Below are positions 35,751 through 44,159 of a stretch of DNA of 64,000 nt, one piece after another. Positions within the stretch are counted from its first letter, which is position 1, and each line of letters begins with the position of its first letter. The DNA comes from Streptomyces marianii (GTDB lineage Bacteria > Actinomycetota > Actinomycetes > Streptomycetales > Streptomycetaceae). The stretch spans positions 6,189,001-6,253,000 of the forward strand of contig NZ_VAWE01000001.1 of NCBI RefSeq assembly GCF_005795905.1. Reading direction: 5' to 3'. The notes beneath the pieces are model-generated. The model was given only the letters and a program-made list of their open reading frames with translations. It was not told where the DNA came from and ran no database searches. The translations under genes were made by a program, and so were the position numbers.

Positions 35751-37183
35751 TACTACAGGGCTAGATCTTGATCATCTGAAGCTGTAGCCGCCTTCTGAAA
35801 TGGTGCCGTCGCGCCTCCGCTTGATGCGCGCGCCGCCAGATCGACCAGCGAAGTCCCTGGTCAATGGCGATGCGAGTCAGGCCGATCAGGTTGAACAGGC
35901 GCCGGACCTCGGCGACGGTCAGGGCCGCGAGCCGCCGCGTTCGCGGCCCGCGCCCGCCGCCCAGGTTCGAAGAGCCCCCTTTTGCGGGGTTCGGGCCATC
36001 GCGGCCAGGAACGCCAACGCCAGCATGGACAGGGTGATATGGCGATACCAGGCGTCGTATTTGCGTACCTGGTAGTTGTCCAGCCCGGCCTGCTGCTTGG
36101 CCGCCTCGAAACACTCCTCGACCGGCCAGCGCAGTCCTATGACCGCCACCAGTTCCGACAGTGATTCCCCGCGCGGGTTGTAGCAGTGGAAGTAGGCGAG
36201 CTCCCCATCCGCGATGGAGCGGCGTACTACGTACTGGCGCCCGTCCCGCCCGGCGATTACCGCCCAGTCGTAGGTGCGGAACCCTTTGGCTCCGATCCCG
36301 CAGGCACGCCGGGAGAAGTCCCCCGGCCGCAGGTGTGATGCCAGGTTGTCCAACCGGGTCGGAGTGTCGGGGTTGGTGGAGATGCCCGCGGTGTTCACGT
36401 CGGTAGATTTCGGAACGGCCATGCAGTAGGCAATGTCCTCTGCTTCCAGATACCTGCGCAGAATCCTGTTCTGGCCGAACTCCTCGTCCGCAACGAACCA
36501 CGAAAACGGCACCCCGGCCGCCACGGCGCGCTCGATCATGGCCTGGACCTGCTGCGGACGGGTGCGGAAGACCACCTCGTCCGGGATCCCCGCCTCCCGG
36601 CGGCGTTCGAAGTCGACGGCCCAGGAATCCTTGGGCAGGTAGAGCTCCCGGTCGATCAGTACACGGTCGCCACGACGGTTGGCGTAGGCCAGGAACGACC
36701 CGATCTGGCAATTGTCGACACGTCCGAGGGTGCCGGAATACTGCCGCTGGACCCCGGCGGATTTGGTGCCCTTCTTCGCGAAGCCGGTGGGGTCGGCGAT
36801 CAGCACGCCCCGGGGATCCGCGAAGCGTTCCATGGCGTAGTCGCAGACCAGGTCCCGCATCAGAGCCGCGCTCCACGGGGTGAGGTTCAAGAACCGCTGG
36901 AGTGCTTTGGGCTCCTTCTCGCCGGCGAACTCAGCCATGGTCCAGCCGTTCTTGCGCTGCAACGGGGAGAGGAGCCCACGTAAGTACTGAAGGGCGTGCC
37001 CTTGGGATTCCGGGCGGTAGAACAGGGGGGTTATCCGCTCACCCAGCGCGGCGAACTCGCGGTCCCAGACGGCTAAATCGGCAGGGCTCACTGCGTCCGA
37101 CGAAGAATCTTGATCATGGGGCTGTGTCGTGGCCACAGGCAGAGCCTCCCATCACCCCATGATCAAGATCTAGCCCTGTAGTA
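35751..37183 (-). mobile_element. IS701-family element (1433 bp) with unmatched flanks
   Basis: Perfect 25-bp terminal repeats begin TACTACAGGGCTAGATCTTG. The flanking tetranucleotides are CTAG on the left and CTAA on the right. Both fit the YTAR target preference reported for the family, but they are not identical, so the two flanks probably come from different insertion sites. The transposase gene is on the minus strand and has a C-terminal frameshift. Confidence 0.85.
35761..37136 (-). pseudogene. IS701-family transposase, frameshifted near the C-terminus
   Basis: The main frame (37136 to 35919) gives IADPTGFAKKGTKSAGVQRQ (first Asp), FSWFVADEEFG and EECFEAAKQQAGLDNYQVR, typical of IS701. 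After MARTPQKG the frame slips. The genuine family end (ALTVAEVRRLFNLIGLTR, then WSIWRRAHQAEARR, ending QMIKI) is in another frame and reaches 35761. The catalytic residues lie before the lesion, so partial activity cannot be excluded. Confidence 0.75.
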
Positions 37184-37187
37184 CTAA

Positions 37188-37482
37188 CCGGCCACGGCCC
37201 AGCGCCCGCTCGGCGCCGGGGCCGGCGCCCTGCTCATCGACCTGCTGCGGGAGCCCGGCACGCACCGGCACGGCAGTCGACACCAACGGCGCAGCCTGCG
37301 CCGCCGGGCATGACGCCGCCCTCGCTTCCGGGGTGCACGAGCGCCTGACGGTGATCGAGCGGCCCATCGAGTCACTGGCCGACGACCCGGGGCCGGTCGC
37401 CGGCGCGGAAGCCTCGCCAAGGCGGGCTTCTCAGGGACCAGGACCGTGCCGATCGGTCTGCCCGGGGCGGCCGTGCCCGGTG
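37188..37482 (+). other. Gap with possible coding relic
   Basis: No intact gene is present between IS701 and the TetR gene. A plus-strand frame reading TAVDTNGAACAAGHDAALAS, then VHERLTVIERPIESLADDPG, has a protein-like composition with GC-biased third positions. It lacks a start and runs into the TetR gene. It may be the tail of a gene truncated when IS701-associated sequence was lost. I do not recognise the family. Confidence 0.35.
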
Positions 37483-38589
37483 TCACACCGCCCCGCTCCG
37501 CCCGGGATCGGGGGAGTGGTGGCGGGACGCGGCGTGGCCCGCGCCGCGGCCGGTCGCGTGGGCCGTGATCAGTCCGTCGCGGACCCGGACTGCGATCTCG
37601 GTGAGGTCGAGGTCGTCGGCCGAGGAGTGGTCGAGGGCTGCCGGGACCGTGCCGGCGTGGTCGAACACGACGCGTGCCCGGGGCAGCCGGTCGGGCGTGA
37701 ACACCCGGCGCAGACAGCCGACGAGATCCACGATCCGGAGCCGGGCCAGTCGGCCGATCTCGGCGGGGTCGCTCGTGACGACGACGATCGTCACCTCGTC
37801 GACCGGCCGCGCCGAGCGCATCACGTCCTCGGCCGCGGACAGGCGCCCCACACCCAGCACGACGACCACCCCGTCGTCGCCGAGGTCGACCGACCGGCCG
37901 GTGATCTCGTCGCGCAGATTGCCCGGCGGCGCCCACGGGGCCTCGGTCGAGCGCGCCGGAGTGACGTAGGGCAGATGCGGCGGCTCGGGGTCGTCGCCGA
38001 GGGCGATATCGGCGAGATGCTCGGCGGCGCGCGCCAGATCGAAGGGGTCGCCGACGCCGGGGGCGTTCTCCGCGAGGCCGGCCGCACCGTGGAGTAGGGT
38101 CAGGGCCAGCCCGGCGGGCCGCACGAACCCGGCGCGCACGGCGGAACGCGGCTCAACCGCCAGCGCGAGCAACAGCGCCTCGAACCGGACGAGTTCCGCG
38201 AGCGCGGCCCGCGCCGACTCGGTGCCCAGCACTCCGGACAGCGAGCGCAACTGCAGATGGCCGCTTCCCGGGGTGTCACCGAGGAAGGGCAGACGTTCCA
38301 GCCAGACCCGGGCGAACGAGCCGAGCGCCTGTCCGACGGAGTCGGGGGATTCCGCCGGGGGTTCGGCGGCGTCCCTGGCCCGTTCGGCGGCGTCGACCAG
38401 CACCGCGAAGTAGAGCGCGCGCTTGCCGGTGAAGTTGGAGTAGACCGCCCCCCTGGTCAGTTCGGCCCGCTCGGCGATCCGGTCGATCTTGGCCTCGACA
38501 TAGCCGAACTCGGCGAACTCCTGCCGGGCCGCGACCAGCACCGACGCACGGGTCCGCTCCTGCTGCTGTGCGCGGGTCAGTCTCGCCAT
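37483..38589 (-). CDS. TetR/AcrR-family regulator with extended C-terminal domain
   Basis: The ATG at 38589, after GAAGGGGG, gives 368 residues. The first 60 hold a TetR helix-turn-helix (AEFGYVEAKIDRIAERAELTRGAVYSNFTGKRALY). A normal-sized ligand domain follows to about residue 200. The extra 160 residues contain a Rossmann-like part (GVVVVLGVGRLSAAEDVM, VTIVVVTSDPAEIGRLARL), much longer than usual TetR proteins. It is divergent from the broken drug-exporter gene, which it probably used to regulate. Confidence 0.82.
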   Translation of the reverse strand: MARLTRAQQQERTRASVLVAARQEFAEFGYVEAKIDRIAERAELTRGAVYSNFTGKRALYFAVLVDAAERARDAAEPPAESPDSVGQALGSFARVWLERLPFLGDTPGSGHLQLRSLSGVLGTESARAALAELVRFEALLLALAVEPRSAVRAGFVRPAGLALTLLHGAAGLAENAPGVGDPFDLARAAEHLADIALGDDPEPPHLPYVTPARSTEAPWAPPGNLRDEITGRSVDLGDDGVVVVLGVGRLSAAEDVMRSARPVDEVTIVVVTSDPAEIGRLARLRIVDLVGCLRRVFTPDRLPRARVVFDHAGTVPAALDHSSADDLDLTEIAVRVRDGLITAHATGRGAGHAASRHHSPDPGRSGAV

Positions 38590-38681
38590 CGTGCCCCCTT
38601 CGGCTCCTGGTGTGTCATGATACAAGGAGCATCCAGATGATGCTGGTATCTGAAATGCGTGAACATCGGAGTTGGTCTTGG

Positions 38682-39206
38682 GTGAACGGGTTCGAGGTCG
38701 ACGGACTGATCAAGGCATTCGGCCGGACGGCGGCCGCCGATGGAGTGAGCCTCTCCGCTCCTCGCGGGCATGTGCTCGGACTGCTGGGGCCCAACGGCGC
38801 CGGCAAGACGACCGCCGTCCGTGTGCTGGCGACTCTGCTGCGCCCCGACGCGGGAGAGGTGCGCGTGGCCGGAACCGGCGCCCGGCGGGATCCGGCCCAG
38901 GTCCGCCGGCGCATCGCGCTGTCGGGGCAGCATCGTCAAGAGCGCCGAGGCCGTGCCGGCGTTCACCTTCAGCGCCTTCCTGCCGCTCCAACCGGGCAGC
39001 AGCCTGCCTCCCCGACCGGCACCCTCCCCGGATGGCTGGGGGCCTGGGCGGACATCAACCCCGTCACCCATGTCATGGACGCCTGCCGTGCCCTGCTGAA
39101 CGGGACGCCGGACGACGGAAGCATCGGCCGCACACTGCTGTGGTCGACCATCCTGTTCGTCGTCTTCCGCCCCCTCGCGGTCCGCGCCTACGGCCGCCAG
39201 GAATGA
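38682..39206 (+). pseudogene. Deletion fusion of DrrA-like ABC ATPase and DrrB-like permease
   Basis: The 5' part encodes a DrrA-type ATPase start (VDGLIKAFGRTAAADGVSLS, Walker A GPNGAGKTT) up to RRRIALSGQ. It then jumps directly to the C-terminal part of an ABC-2 permease: IVKSAEAVPAFTFSAFLPL in another frame, then LPGWLGAWADINPVTHVMDA and GRTLLWSTILFVVF. Roughly the last two thirds of the ATPase and the first two thirds of the permease are missing. This is the remains of an anthracycline-type resistance exporter, divergent from the TetR gene. Confidence 0.8.
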
Positions 39207-39340
39207 CGACGCCGACCCTCGTCGAGGCCGGTCGCGGAACAAGAGGGTCGAGGCCGGTCGCGGACAAGCGGCGCACGCCGCGAGCCGGCGACGACCGACG
39301 AACTTCCCGCACAACGCATCACACCCCGGGAGGACCACCC

Positions 39341-39631
39341 ATGACCTGGCCCGAAGCTCGCGTGACGGACACCGGCCTGCTGGTACTGCACACCCTGCGC
39401 TGCGCCGGCACCATCAGCCTCGCCCGGCTCCACGCGATCACGGGGCTCGACGAATCCGATGCCGAGTCCGAGCTCATCGATCTCGGGGCCGACGGTCTGG
39501 TCACACGCCTGTCCGGCGACATACCGGGGTGGAGCCTCACGGACGCCCTGGCGGTCCGCGCAGGAACGGTCGCTTCCCTCCCGGACGTGTGCCGGACTCG
39601 CGTGCTCAGCCCAGTGCCCGGTCCAGGTTGA
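39341..39631 (+). CDS. Truncated winged-helix regulator
   Basis: The ATG at 39341 behind GGGAGGACC gives 96 residues. RVTDTGLLVLHTLRCAGTISL and LHAITGLDESDAESELIDLG, then LVTRLSGDIPGWSLTDA, match the N-terminal winged-helix part of a streptomycete regulator family that is normally about twice this length. The end is unrelated and overlaps the convergent GH15 gene by 26 bases, so the C-terminal effector domain appears lost. Whether the remainder still binds DNA is unknown. Confidence 0.5.
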   Translation: MTWPEARVTDTGLLVLHTLRCAGTISLARLHAITGLDESDAESELIDLGADGLVTRLSGDIPGWSLTDALAVRAGTVASLPDVCRTRVLSPVPGPG

Positions 39632-41465
39632 ACGCCGCGCTGATCAGTGCGAGATGGGTGAACGCCTGCGGGAAGTTGCCGTTCTGCTCGCCCGTGCGGC
39701 CGATCTCCTCCGCGTACAGGCCGAGGTGGTTGGCGTACGTGAGCATCTTCTCGAACGCCAGCCGGGCCTCGTCCGGCCGGCCGGCGCGGACCAGGGCCTC
39801 GACGTACCAGAAGGAGCAGATCGAGAACGTGCCCTCCTCGCCGCGCACCCCGTCCGGGCTGGCCTGCGGGTCGTAGCGGTAGACCAGGGAGTCCGAGACG
39901 AGTTCCTCACCGAGCGCGTCCAGGGTCGTGAGCCACTTCGGGTCGGTCGGGGAGATGAACTTCGCCAGCGGCATCATCAGCAAGGCCGCGTCGAGGACGC
40001 TGTCGCCCTCGTGCTGCACGAAGGCGTTGCGCTCGGCCGACCAGCCGCGCTGCATGATCCGCCGGTAGATCGCGTCGCGGACGCCGCCCCAGCGCGCCAT
40101 GTCCGCGGGCAGCCCCCGGCGGCGGGCGATGCGCATGGCACGCTCGATCGCGACCCAGCACATCAGCCGGGAGTACAGGAAGCACTTGCGTCCGCCGCGC
40201 GTCTCCCAGATGCCCTCGTCGGGCTGGTCCCAGTTCTCGCAGACCCACTCGACGATGCCGCAGACGTGGTCCCACTGCTGGCTGGAGATCGGCTCGCCCC
40301 ATTTGTCGTAGAGGTAGATCGAGTCGATGAGCGCGCCGTAGATGTCGAGCTGGAGCTGGTCAACCGCGTCGTTGCCGACGCGGACCGGGGAGGAGGCCAG
40401 ATACCCCTCGAGATGGCGCAGTTCGCGCTCCGTCAGCTCACGGCGGCCGTCGATCCCGTACATGATCTGCAGGGGGCCTCCCTCGCCGCACGAGACGCAG
40501 ACGTGCTCGGTCAGGAACCGCATGAACGCCTGCGCCTCGTCGGTGAAGCCCAGCCGGAGCAGGGCGTAGACGCAGAAGGCCGCGTCGCGTACCCAGACGT
40601 AGCGGTAGTCCCAGTTGCGCTCGCCGCCGATCTGCTCGGGCAGGCTCGTCGTGGGCGCGGCCACGATGGCGCCGGTGGGCGCGTAGGTGAGCAGTTTGAG
40701 CGTCAGGGCGGAGCGGTGCACCATCTCGCGCCAGCGCCCGCGGTAGCGCGACGTGGAGAGCCAGCGCCGCCAGTAGCGCACCGTCGCCTCGAACGCCTCC
40801 TCGGCCGTGGCGGTGGGGCACGCCTGCGGCACGATGTCGCTGCCGAGCCGGTCGAGCGCGAAGACGGCCGTCTCCCCCTCGTGCAGTTTGAACAGCGACC
40901 ACACGTCCCGGCCGTCGGTCTCGACCGGCACGCTTGAGGTGAGCGAGAGACTCAGCGCGGGCGACTCGAAGACCGGATAGTCGCCCTCCACGCGGACGGT
41001 GTGGGCATGGCAGCCGTAGTCGAAGCGCGGAGCGACCACGGCCCGGAACGGCAGGGAGCCGCGGACGCAGACCACTCGGCGGATCAGCCGGTGCCGGTCG
41101 GCCTCGCGCGAGTCGTCGGCGATCGGCATGAAGTCCTGGATCTCGCCGACTCCGTCCTCCGCGAAGAAGCGTGTGATGAGCACGTTCGTGTCGGGGAAGT
41201 AGAACTGCTTCGTCCGGGCCGGTACGTCCGGTGCCAGCTCGAAGCGGCCGCCCTTCTCGGCGTCGAGGATCGACGCGAAGACACTGGGTGCGTCGAAGCG
41301 GCCGCAGCAGTACCAGTCGATCGTGCCGTTGGTGCCGACGAGGGCGGCACTGCGCAGGTCGCCGATCAGTCCGTGTTCGGAGATCGGCAGGTACCGGGGG
41401 GCGCCGGGGCCCCCGGGAGCGCCCGCTTCGCGGGCCGCCTCGTACGCCAGAGACTCAGCGGTCAC
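39606..41465 (-). CDS. GH15-family glucan hydrolase (trehalase/glucoamylase-like)
   Basis: The GTG at 41465 is preceded by AGGGAGGACC, preferred over an upstream start. The 619-residue protein has the N-terminal beta domain (YLPISEHGLIGDLRSAALVG, NGTIDWYCCGRFDAPSVF) and the (alpha/alpha)6 barrel of GH15. Likely acid/base residues lie in DEGIWETRGG and GEEGTFSICSFW. There is no signal peptide, so it acts in the cytoplasm, probably on trehalose or short alpha-glucans; mycobacterial trehalases share this build. Confidence 0.88.
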   Translation of the reverse strand: MTAESLAYEAAREAGAPGGPGAPRYLPISEHGLIGDLRSAALVGTNGTIDWYCCGRFDAPSVFASILDAEKGGRFELAPDVPARTKQFYFPDTNVLITRFFAEDGVGEIQDFMPIADDSREADRHRLIRRVVCVRGSLPFRAVVAPRFDYGCHAHTVRVEGDYPVFESPALSLSLTSSVPVETDGRDVWSLFKLHEGETAVFALDRLGSDIVPQACPTATAEEAFEATVRYWRRWLSTSRYRGRWREMVHRSALTLKLLTYAPTGAIVAAPTTSLPEQIGGERNWDYRYVWVRDAAFCVYALLRLGFTDEAQAFMRFLTEHVCVSCGEGGPLQIMYGIDGRRELTERELRHLEGYLASSPVRVGNDAVDQLQLDIYGALIDSIYLYDKWGEPISSQQWDHVCGIVEWVCENWDQPDEGIWETRGGRKCFLYSRLMCWVAIERAMRIARRRGLPADMARWGGVRDAIYRRIMQRGWSAERNAFVQHEGDSVLDAALLMMPLAKFISPTDPKWLTTLDALGEELVSDSLVYRYDPQASPDGVRGEEGTFSICSFWYVEALVRAGRPDEARLAFEKMLTYANHLGLYAEEIGRTGEQNGNFPQAFTHLALISAAFNLDRALG

Positions 41466-41583
41466 AGGTCGGTCCTCCCTCTGCCTCGCGGCAAATGCGC
41501 CCGTACCCCGCAATTCATGTTAGGTCGACTTGTCGACTTGTGGAGGCGGGTTGTGGAGGCAGGCGCCGGAAGGGCTTCTGAGT

Positions 41584-41650
41584 GCCGGGGAGCCGGGGAG
41601 CCGGGGTGCCGGGGTGCCGGGGTGCCTGGGAGTCGGGGAGTCGGCGAGCC
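41584..41650 (+). repeat. Imperfect 8-bp GC-rich tandem repeat
   Basis: Units of GGGGAGCC, GGGGTGCC and GGGAGTC repeat about eight times in the gap between the GH15 gene and the secreted-protein gene. No gene occupies 41,466-41,780. Confidence 0.7.
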
Positions 41651-41780
41651 GGGCGGGCCCGGGTGTGCCGAGAGGGTCCGGGGGCGGAGTCCGGGGGGAC
41701 GCCGCCCCCGGGCGGTGTCACCGTCGGTGGAGTGGCGGTGACACCGTGCTTCGAGGTGGTCGGCGGGGCGGGGGTGTGGG

Positions 41781-42245
41781 TCAGAAGACGAACGGGCCGG
41801 GGTTCTGCGGCGAGGTGGCGTTGCAGGTCGCCGCGATGCCGAAGACGACGACCTTGAGGGACGTCGCCTCGAGGCTGTCTCCCGTGGCGACCGTGCCGTT
41901 CAGTGGCCCGGTGGAGACCGTGCCGCCGGCCGGGATCGCCGGGTTGGCGCTGCCGGTGAACGTCGTCGTGCCGGAGCCGTTCCTGGTCAGCGTGAGGGTC
42001 GAGCTGACGGAGTTGGCGGAGAGGGGGAAGGGCGACTTGATTGCGGAGGTGGACAGGGTGATGGTGGCCGCGGAGCCGTCCTGGGTGGCCGTGAGCGAGG
42101 CCTCGCCGGATCCGAACGAGCCGCAGTCGAACGACAGGGTCGCCGTCGTGGGATCGACCGCGAGCGCCGCCGGGGCCAGGGCGAGGGCGCCGACGGCCGT
42201 CGCAGTGAGCAAGGCCATGCCGGTACCGAGTGCGCGGTGCTTCAT
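41781..42245 (-). CDS. Small secreted protein of unknown function
   Basis: The ATG at 42245 gives 154 residues with a clear signal peptide (GMALLTATAVGALALAPAALA, cleavage after ALA). The mature part is Ser/Thr/Gly-rich, has two Cys residues and alternates short strands, suggesting a compact beta-sandwich with one disulphide. No family is recognised. It lies alone between a repeat tract and a truncated methyltransferase gene on the same strand. Confidence 0.7.
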   Translation of the reverse strand: MKHRALGTGMALLTATAVGALALAPAALAVDPTTATLSFDCGSFGSGEASLTATQDGSAATITLSTSAIKSPFPLSANSVSSTLTLTRNGSGTTTFTGSANPAIPAGGTVSTGPLNGTVATGDSLEATSLKVVVFGIAATCNATSPQNPGPFVF

Positions 42246-42465
42246 CGGGGTCCCGCCTTCGTGTGTGGGGGTCACGGGATGGCGTCGCCGACCGCCGCTG
42301 CCTGCGTGGGCACCGGCCCCGGCGCAAGGGGGGTGCTGATGGGCAGTCAGGGACGGTTGTCATTGGGGCAGGAACTCCCGGAGAAGGCAAGGGTGCCGAC
42401 CGACATTGGTGGCATGTGTCGGTCAATTCAGGCCGTCCGGGCGGCCGCGGGGAAACGACGCGTGG

Positions 42466-43002
42466 CTCGGCGAGGGTGGCGAGGTCGCCGGGTTCGGCCC
42501 AGTCGCAGGCTTCCTCGTCCCATTCGCCGAGGGCCAGGGTGCCGCCCGGGGCGAGAGCCGCGGCCAGGACGGCGAGGGTGGCGGTGCGGGCGGGGCCGCG
42601 GGGCGGCAGGGCGTAGGAGCTGACGGCGAAGTCGTAGGCGGTCTCGGGCTGCCAGGTGGCGCTGTCGGCGATGGCGAGTTCGACCCGGTCGTCCAGGCCG
42701 CGGGCGCAGGCGCCGGCGCGGGTGGAGGCGATGGCGCGGGGTGCCAGGTCCACTCCGGTGACGCGCCAGCCGCGTTCGGCGAGCCCGAGGGCGTTGCCGC
42801 GGGAACCGCAGCCCAGGTCCAGGGCCCTGCCCGGAGGGAGGTCGTCGGCCGGGGCGAGGAGCGTGGGGTCGGGATCGGAGGTGCCACTGCCGTCGCCGGT
42901 GTAGAGGTCGTCCCACGCGAAGTCCGGGTACGCGGCCGCCCCGGGCCCGTGGGCATGGCCGCTGTCGTGCGAGTCGCAAGCGCGGCCGGTGTTGTGGGTC
43001 AC
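42466..43002 (-). pseudogene. Class I SAM methyltransferase, C-terminally truncated
   Basis: The GTG at 43002 follows GGAGGAACT. The product has AYPDFAWDDLYTGDGSG, motif I RALDLGCGSRGNALGLAERG, VTGVDLAPRAIA and the post-motif GGTLALGEWDEEACDWAEPG. The match ends near residue 179, about 40 residues short of family members. The frame then runs on meaninglessly through the next gene. It resembles the methyltransferase half of the NAD(P)/FAD oxidoreductase-methyltransferase system and lies divergently from an oxidoreductase fragment, with a shared operator between them. Confidence 0.7.
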
Positions 43003-43030
43003 AGTTCCTCCAGCGGGAATGGGATCAAGC

Positions 43031-43068
43031 GAATGACCGTTGGTCAGTAATATGACTGCCGGTCATTC
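43031..43068 (+). promoter_or_regulatory. TetR-type operator between divergent gene fragments
   Basis: GAATGACCG (43031-43039) and its exact complement CGGTCATTC (43060-43068) flank a partially symmetric TGGTCA/TGACTG core. The palindrome overlaps the divergent promoter region and is typical of a TetR operator. No TetR gene is adjacent, so the cognate regulator has been lost or lies elsewhere. Confidence 0.65.
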
Positions 43069-43098
43069 GTTCTCGTCAAGTCCCATTGGAGGCACTCC

Positions 43099-43744
43099 AT
43101 GGACCGCACCGCCCAGTACGACACCGTGATCGTCGGCGGAGGACCCGCCGGCCTGACGGCCGCGCTGACCCTGACCCGCTACTCGACCTCGCCCCTCCAC
43201 CGTCTGGCCCGACGTCACCTACCTCGACGCCGACGCCAACGCCCGCAAGGCCTTCCAGGGCCCCGACGCCACCAGCCTGGCCACCCGGCACAAGCGCTAC
43301 CCCGAGCAGCCCCGCATCGCGTTCGTACCCGGCGACTACACCCACACCCTCGCGGAACTGCCCGCGGCCGAGTGGGATCTGGTGATCGCCCTGTACGCGG
43401 GCCCCGTCTCCGAGCACGCCACCCGCTGCCTGCGCCCAGGGGGCTGGCTCCTGGCCAACAACACCCACGCCGACGCCGGCCTCTCCCACCTCGACCCCCG
43501 CTACCGGCTCGCCGCCGTCCTCCACCACCGCTCCGGCCGCTACCGCCTCACAACCGAGGGCCTCGACCGCTATCTGCAGCCCAAACGCCCGCCCCACCCC
43601 ACCCGCGAACAACTCCACGCCGCGGGCAGAGGAACCGCCTACATCCACCCGGTCGCCGCCTACCTCTTCCGCATCCACCCCCACACGCGAGAACGTGGAC
43701 CCGACCCGGAAGCCCACCAGAACCCGGCAGGCCGGCACCCCTGA
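43099..43744 (+). pseudogene. Chimeric remnant: FAD oxidoreductase start joined to another gene's 3' end
   Basis: The ATG at 43099 begins a thioredoxin-reductase-like protein (YDTVIVGGGPAGLTAALTLTRY, complete FAD-binding GxGxxG). After about 28 residues the sequence changes. From 43,190, in a different frame, it encodes PSTVWPDVTYLDADANARKAF through WDLVIALYAGPVSEHATRCL to a TGA at 43742. This 180-residue tail looks like a methyltransferase-like protein of unknown type lacking its start. A deletion fused the two genes out of frame. Confidence 0.7.
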
Positions 43745-43811
43745 CCGGGCCCGTACGCGCCCGGCGACCGGGCGGGGAGAGTGACGGCCCCGCACCGGGC
43801 GCCTGGCACGT

Positions 43812-44114
43812 TCACCTAACCCATTCGTCGCCGTCCTCCCGGTCAGCGTCGCGGCCGTCCCCGTCGAGCAGGTCGTTCACCTCGTTCTCGGTGAGCTCGC
43901 GTGTCCGGTCCATGACCCTGATGATGCCGACCCGCCCGACGCCGGCTCAGGCGGCTTGGCCGAGGCCGGCGGCGGTCAGGTCCCGTTCGCGGAGCTGGGT
44001 GGAGTCGACGTCCAGCTTCGGGTCGCAGGCGTCGGGCTGGATGCCGAGCTCGTGTGTGGAGTACTCGCCGAACGGTCACCCGCCGGCGAAGCGCCGGATC
44101 AGTCGTGTCCTCAT
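43812..44114 (-). pseudogene. Unrecognised small gene with two in-frame TGA codons
   Basis: From ATG 44114 one frame reads MRTRLIRRFAGG, a TGA, PFGEYSTHELGIQPDACDPK and further to GLGQAA, then a TGA, AGVGRVGIIRVMDRTRELTE, ending GDEWVR and TGA. The composition and third-base GC are those of real coding sequence throughout. The two stops make it a probable pseudogene of about 100 codons. A 33-residue remainder from an internal ATG is also possible. I do not recognise the family. Confidence 0.4.
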
Positions 44115-44159
44115 GGCGTTCACCGCCCGGGCGGCAGGGAGGCACTCGCTGAGCGGCCT

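Noticed and set aside
41515..42465. Continuation of the methyltransferase frame to 41,515
   Set aside because: After about residue 179 it is out-of-frame translation of the secreted-protein gene on the same strand; similarity to methyltransferases has ended.
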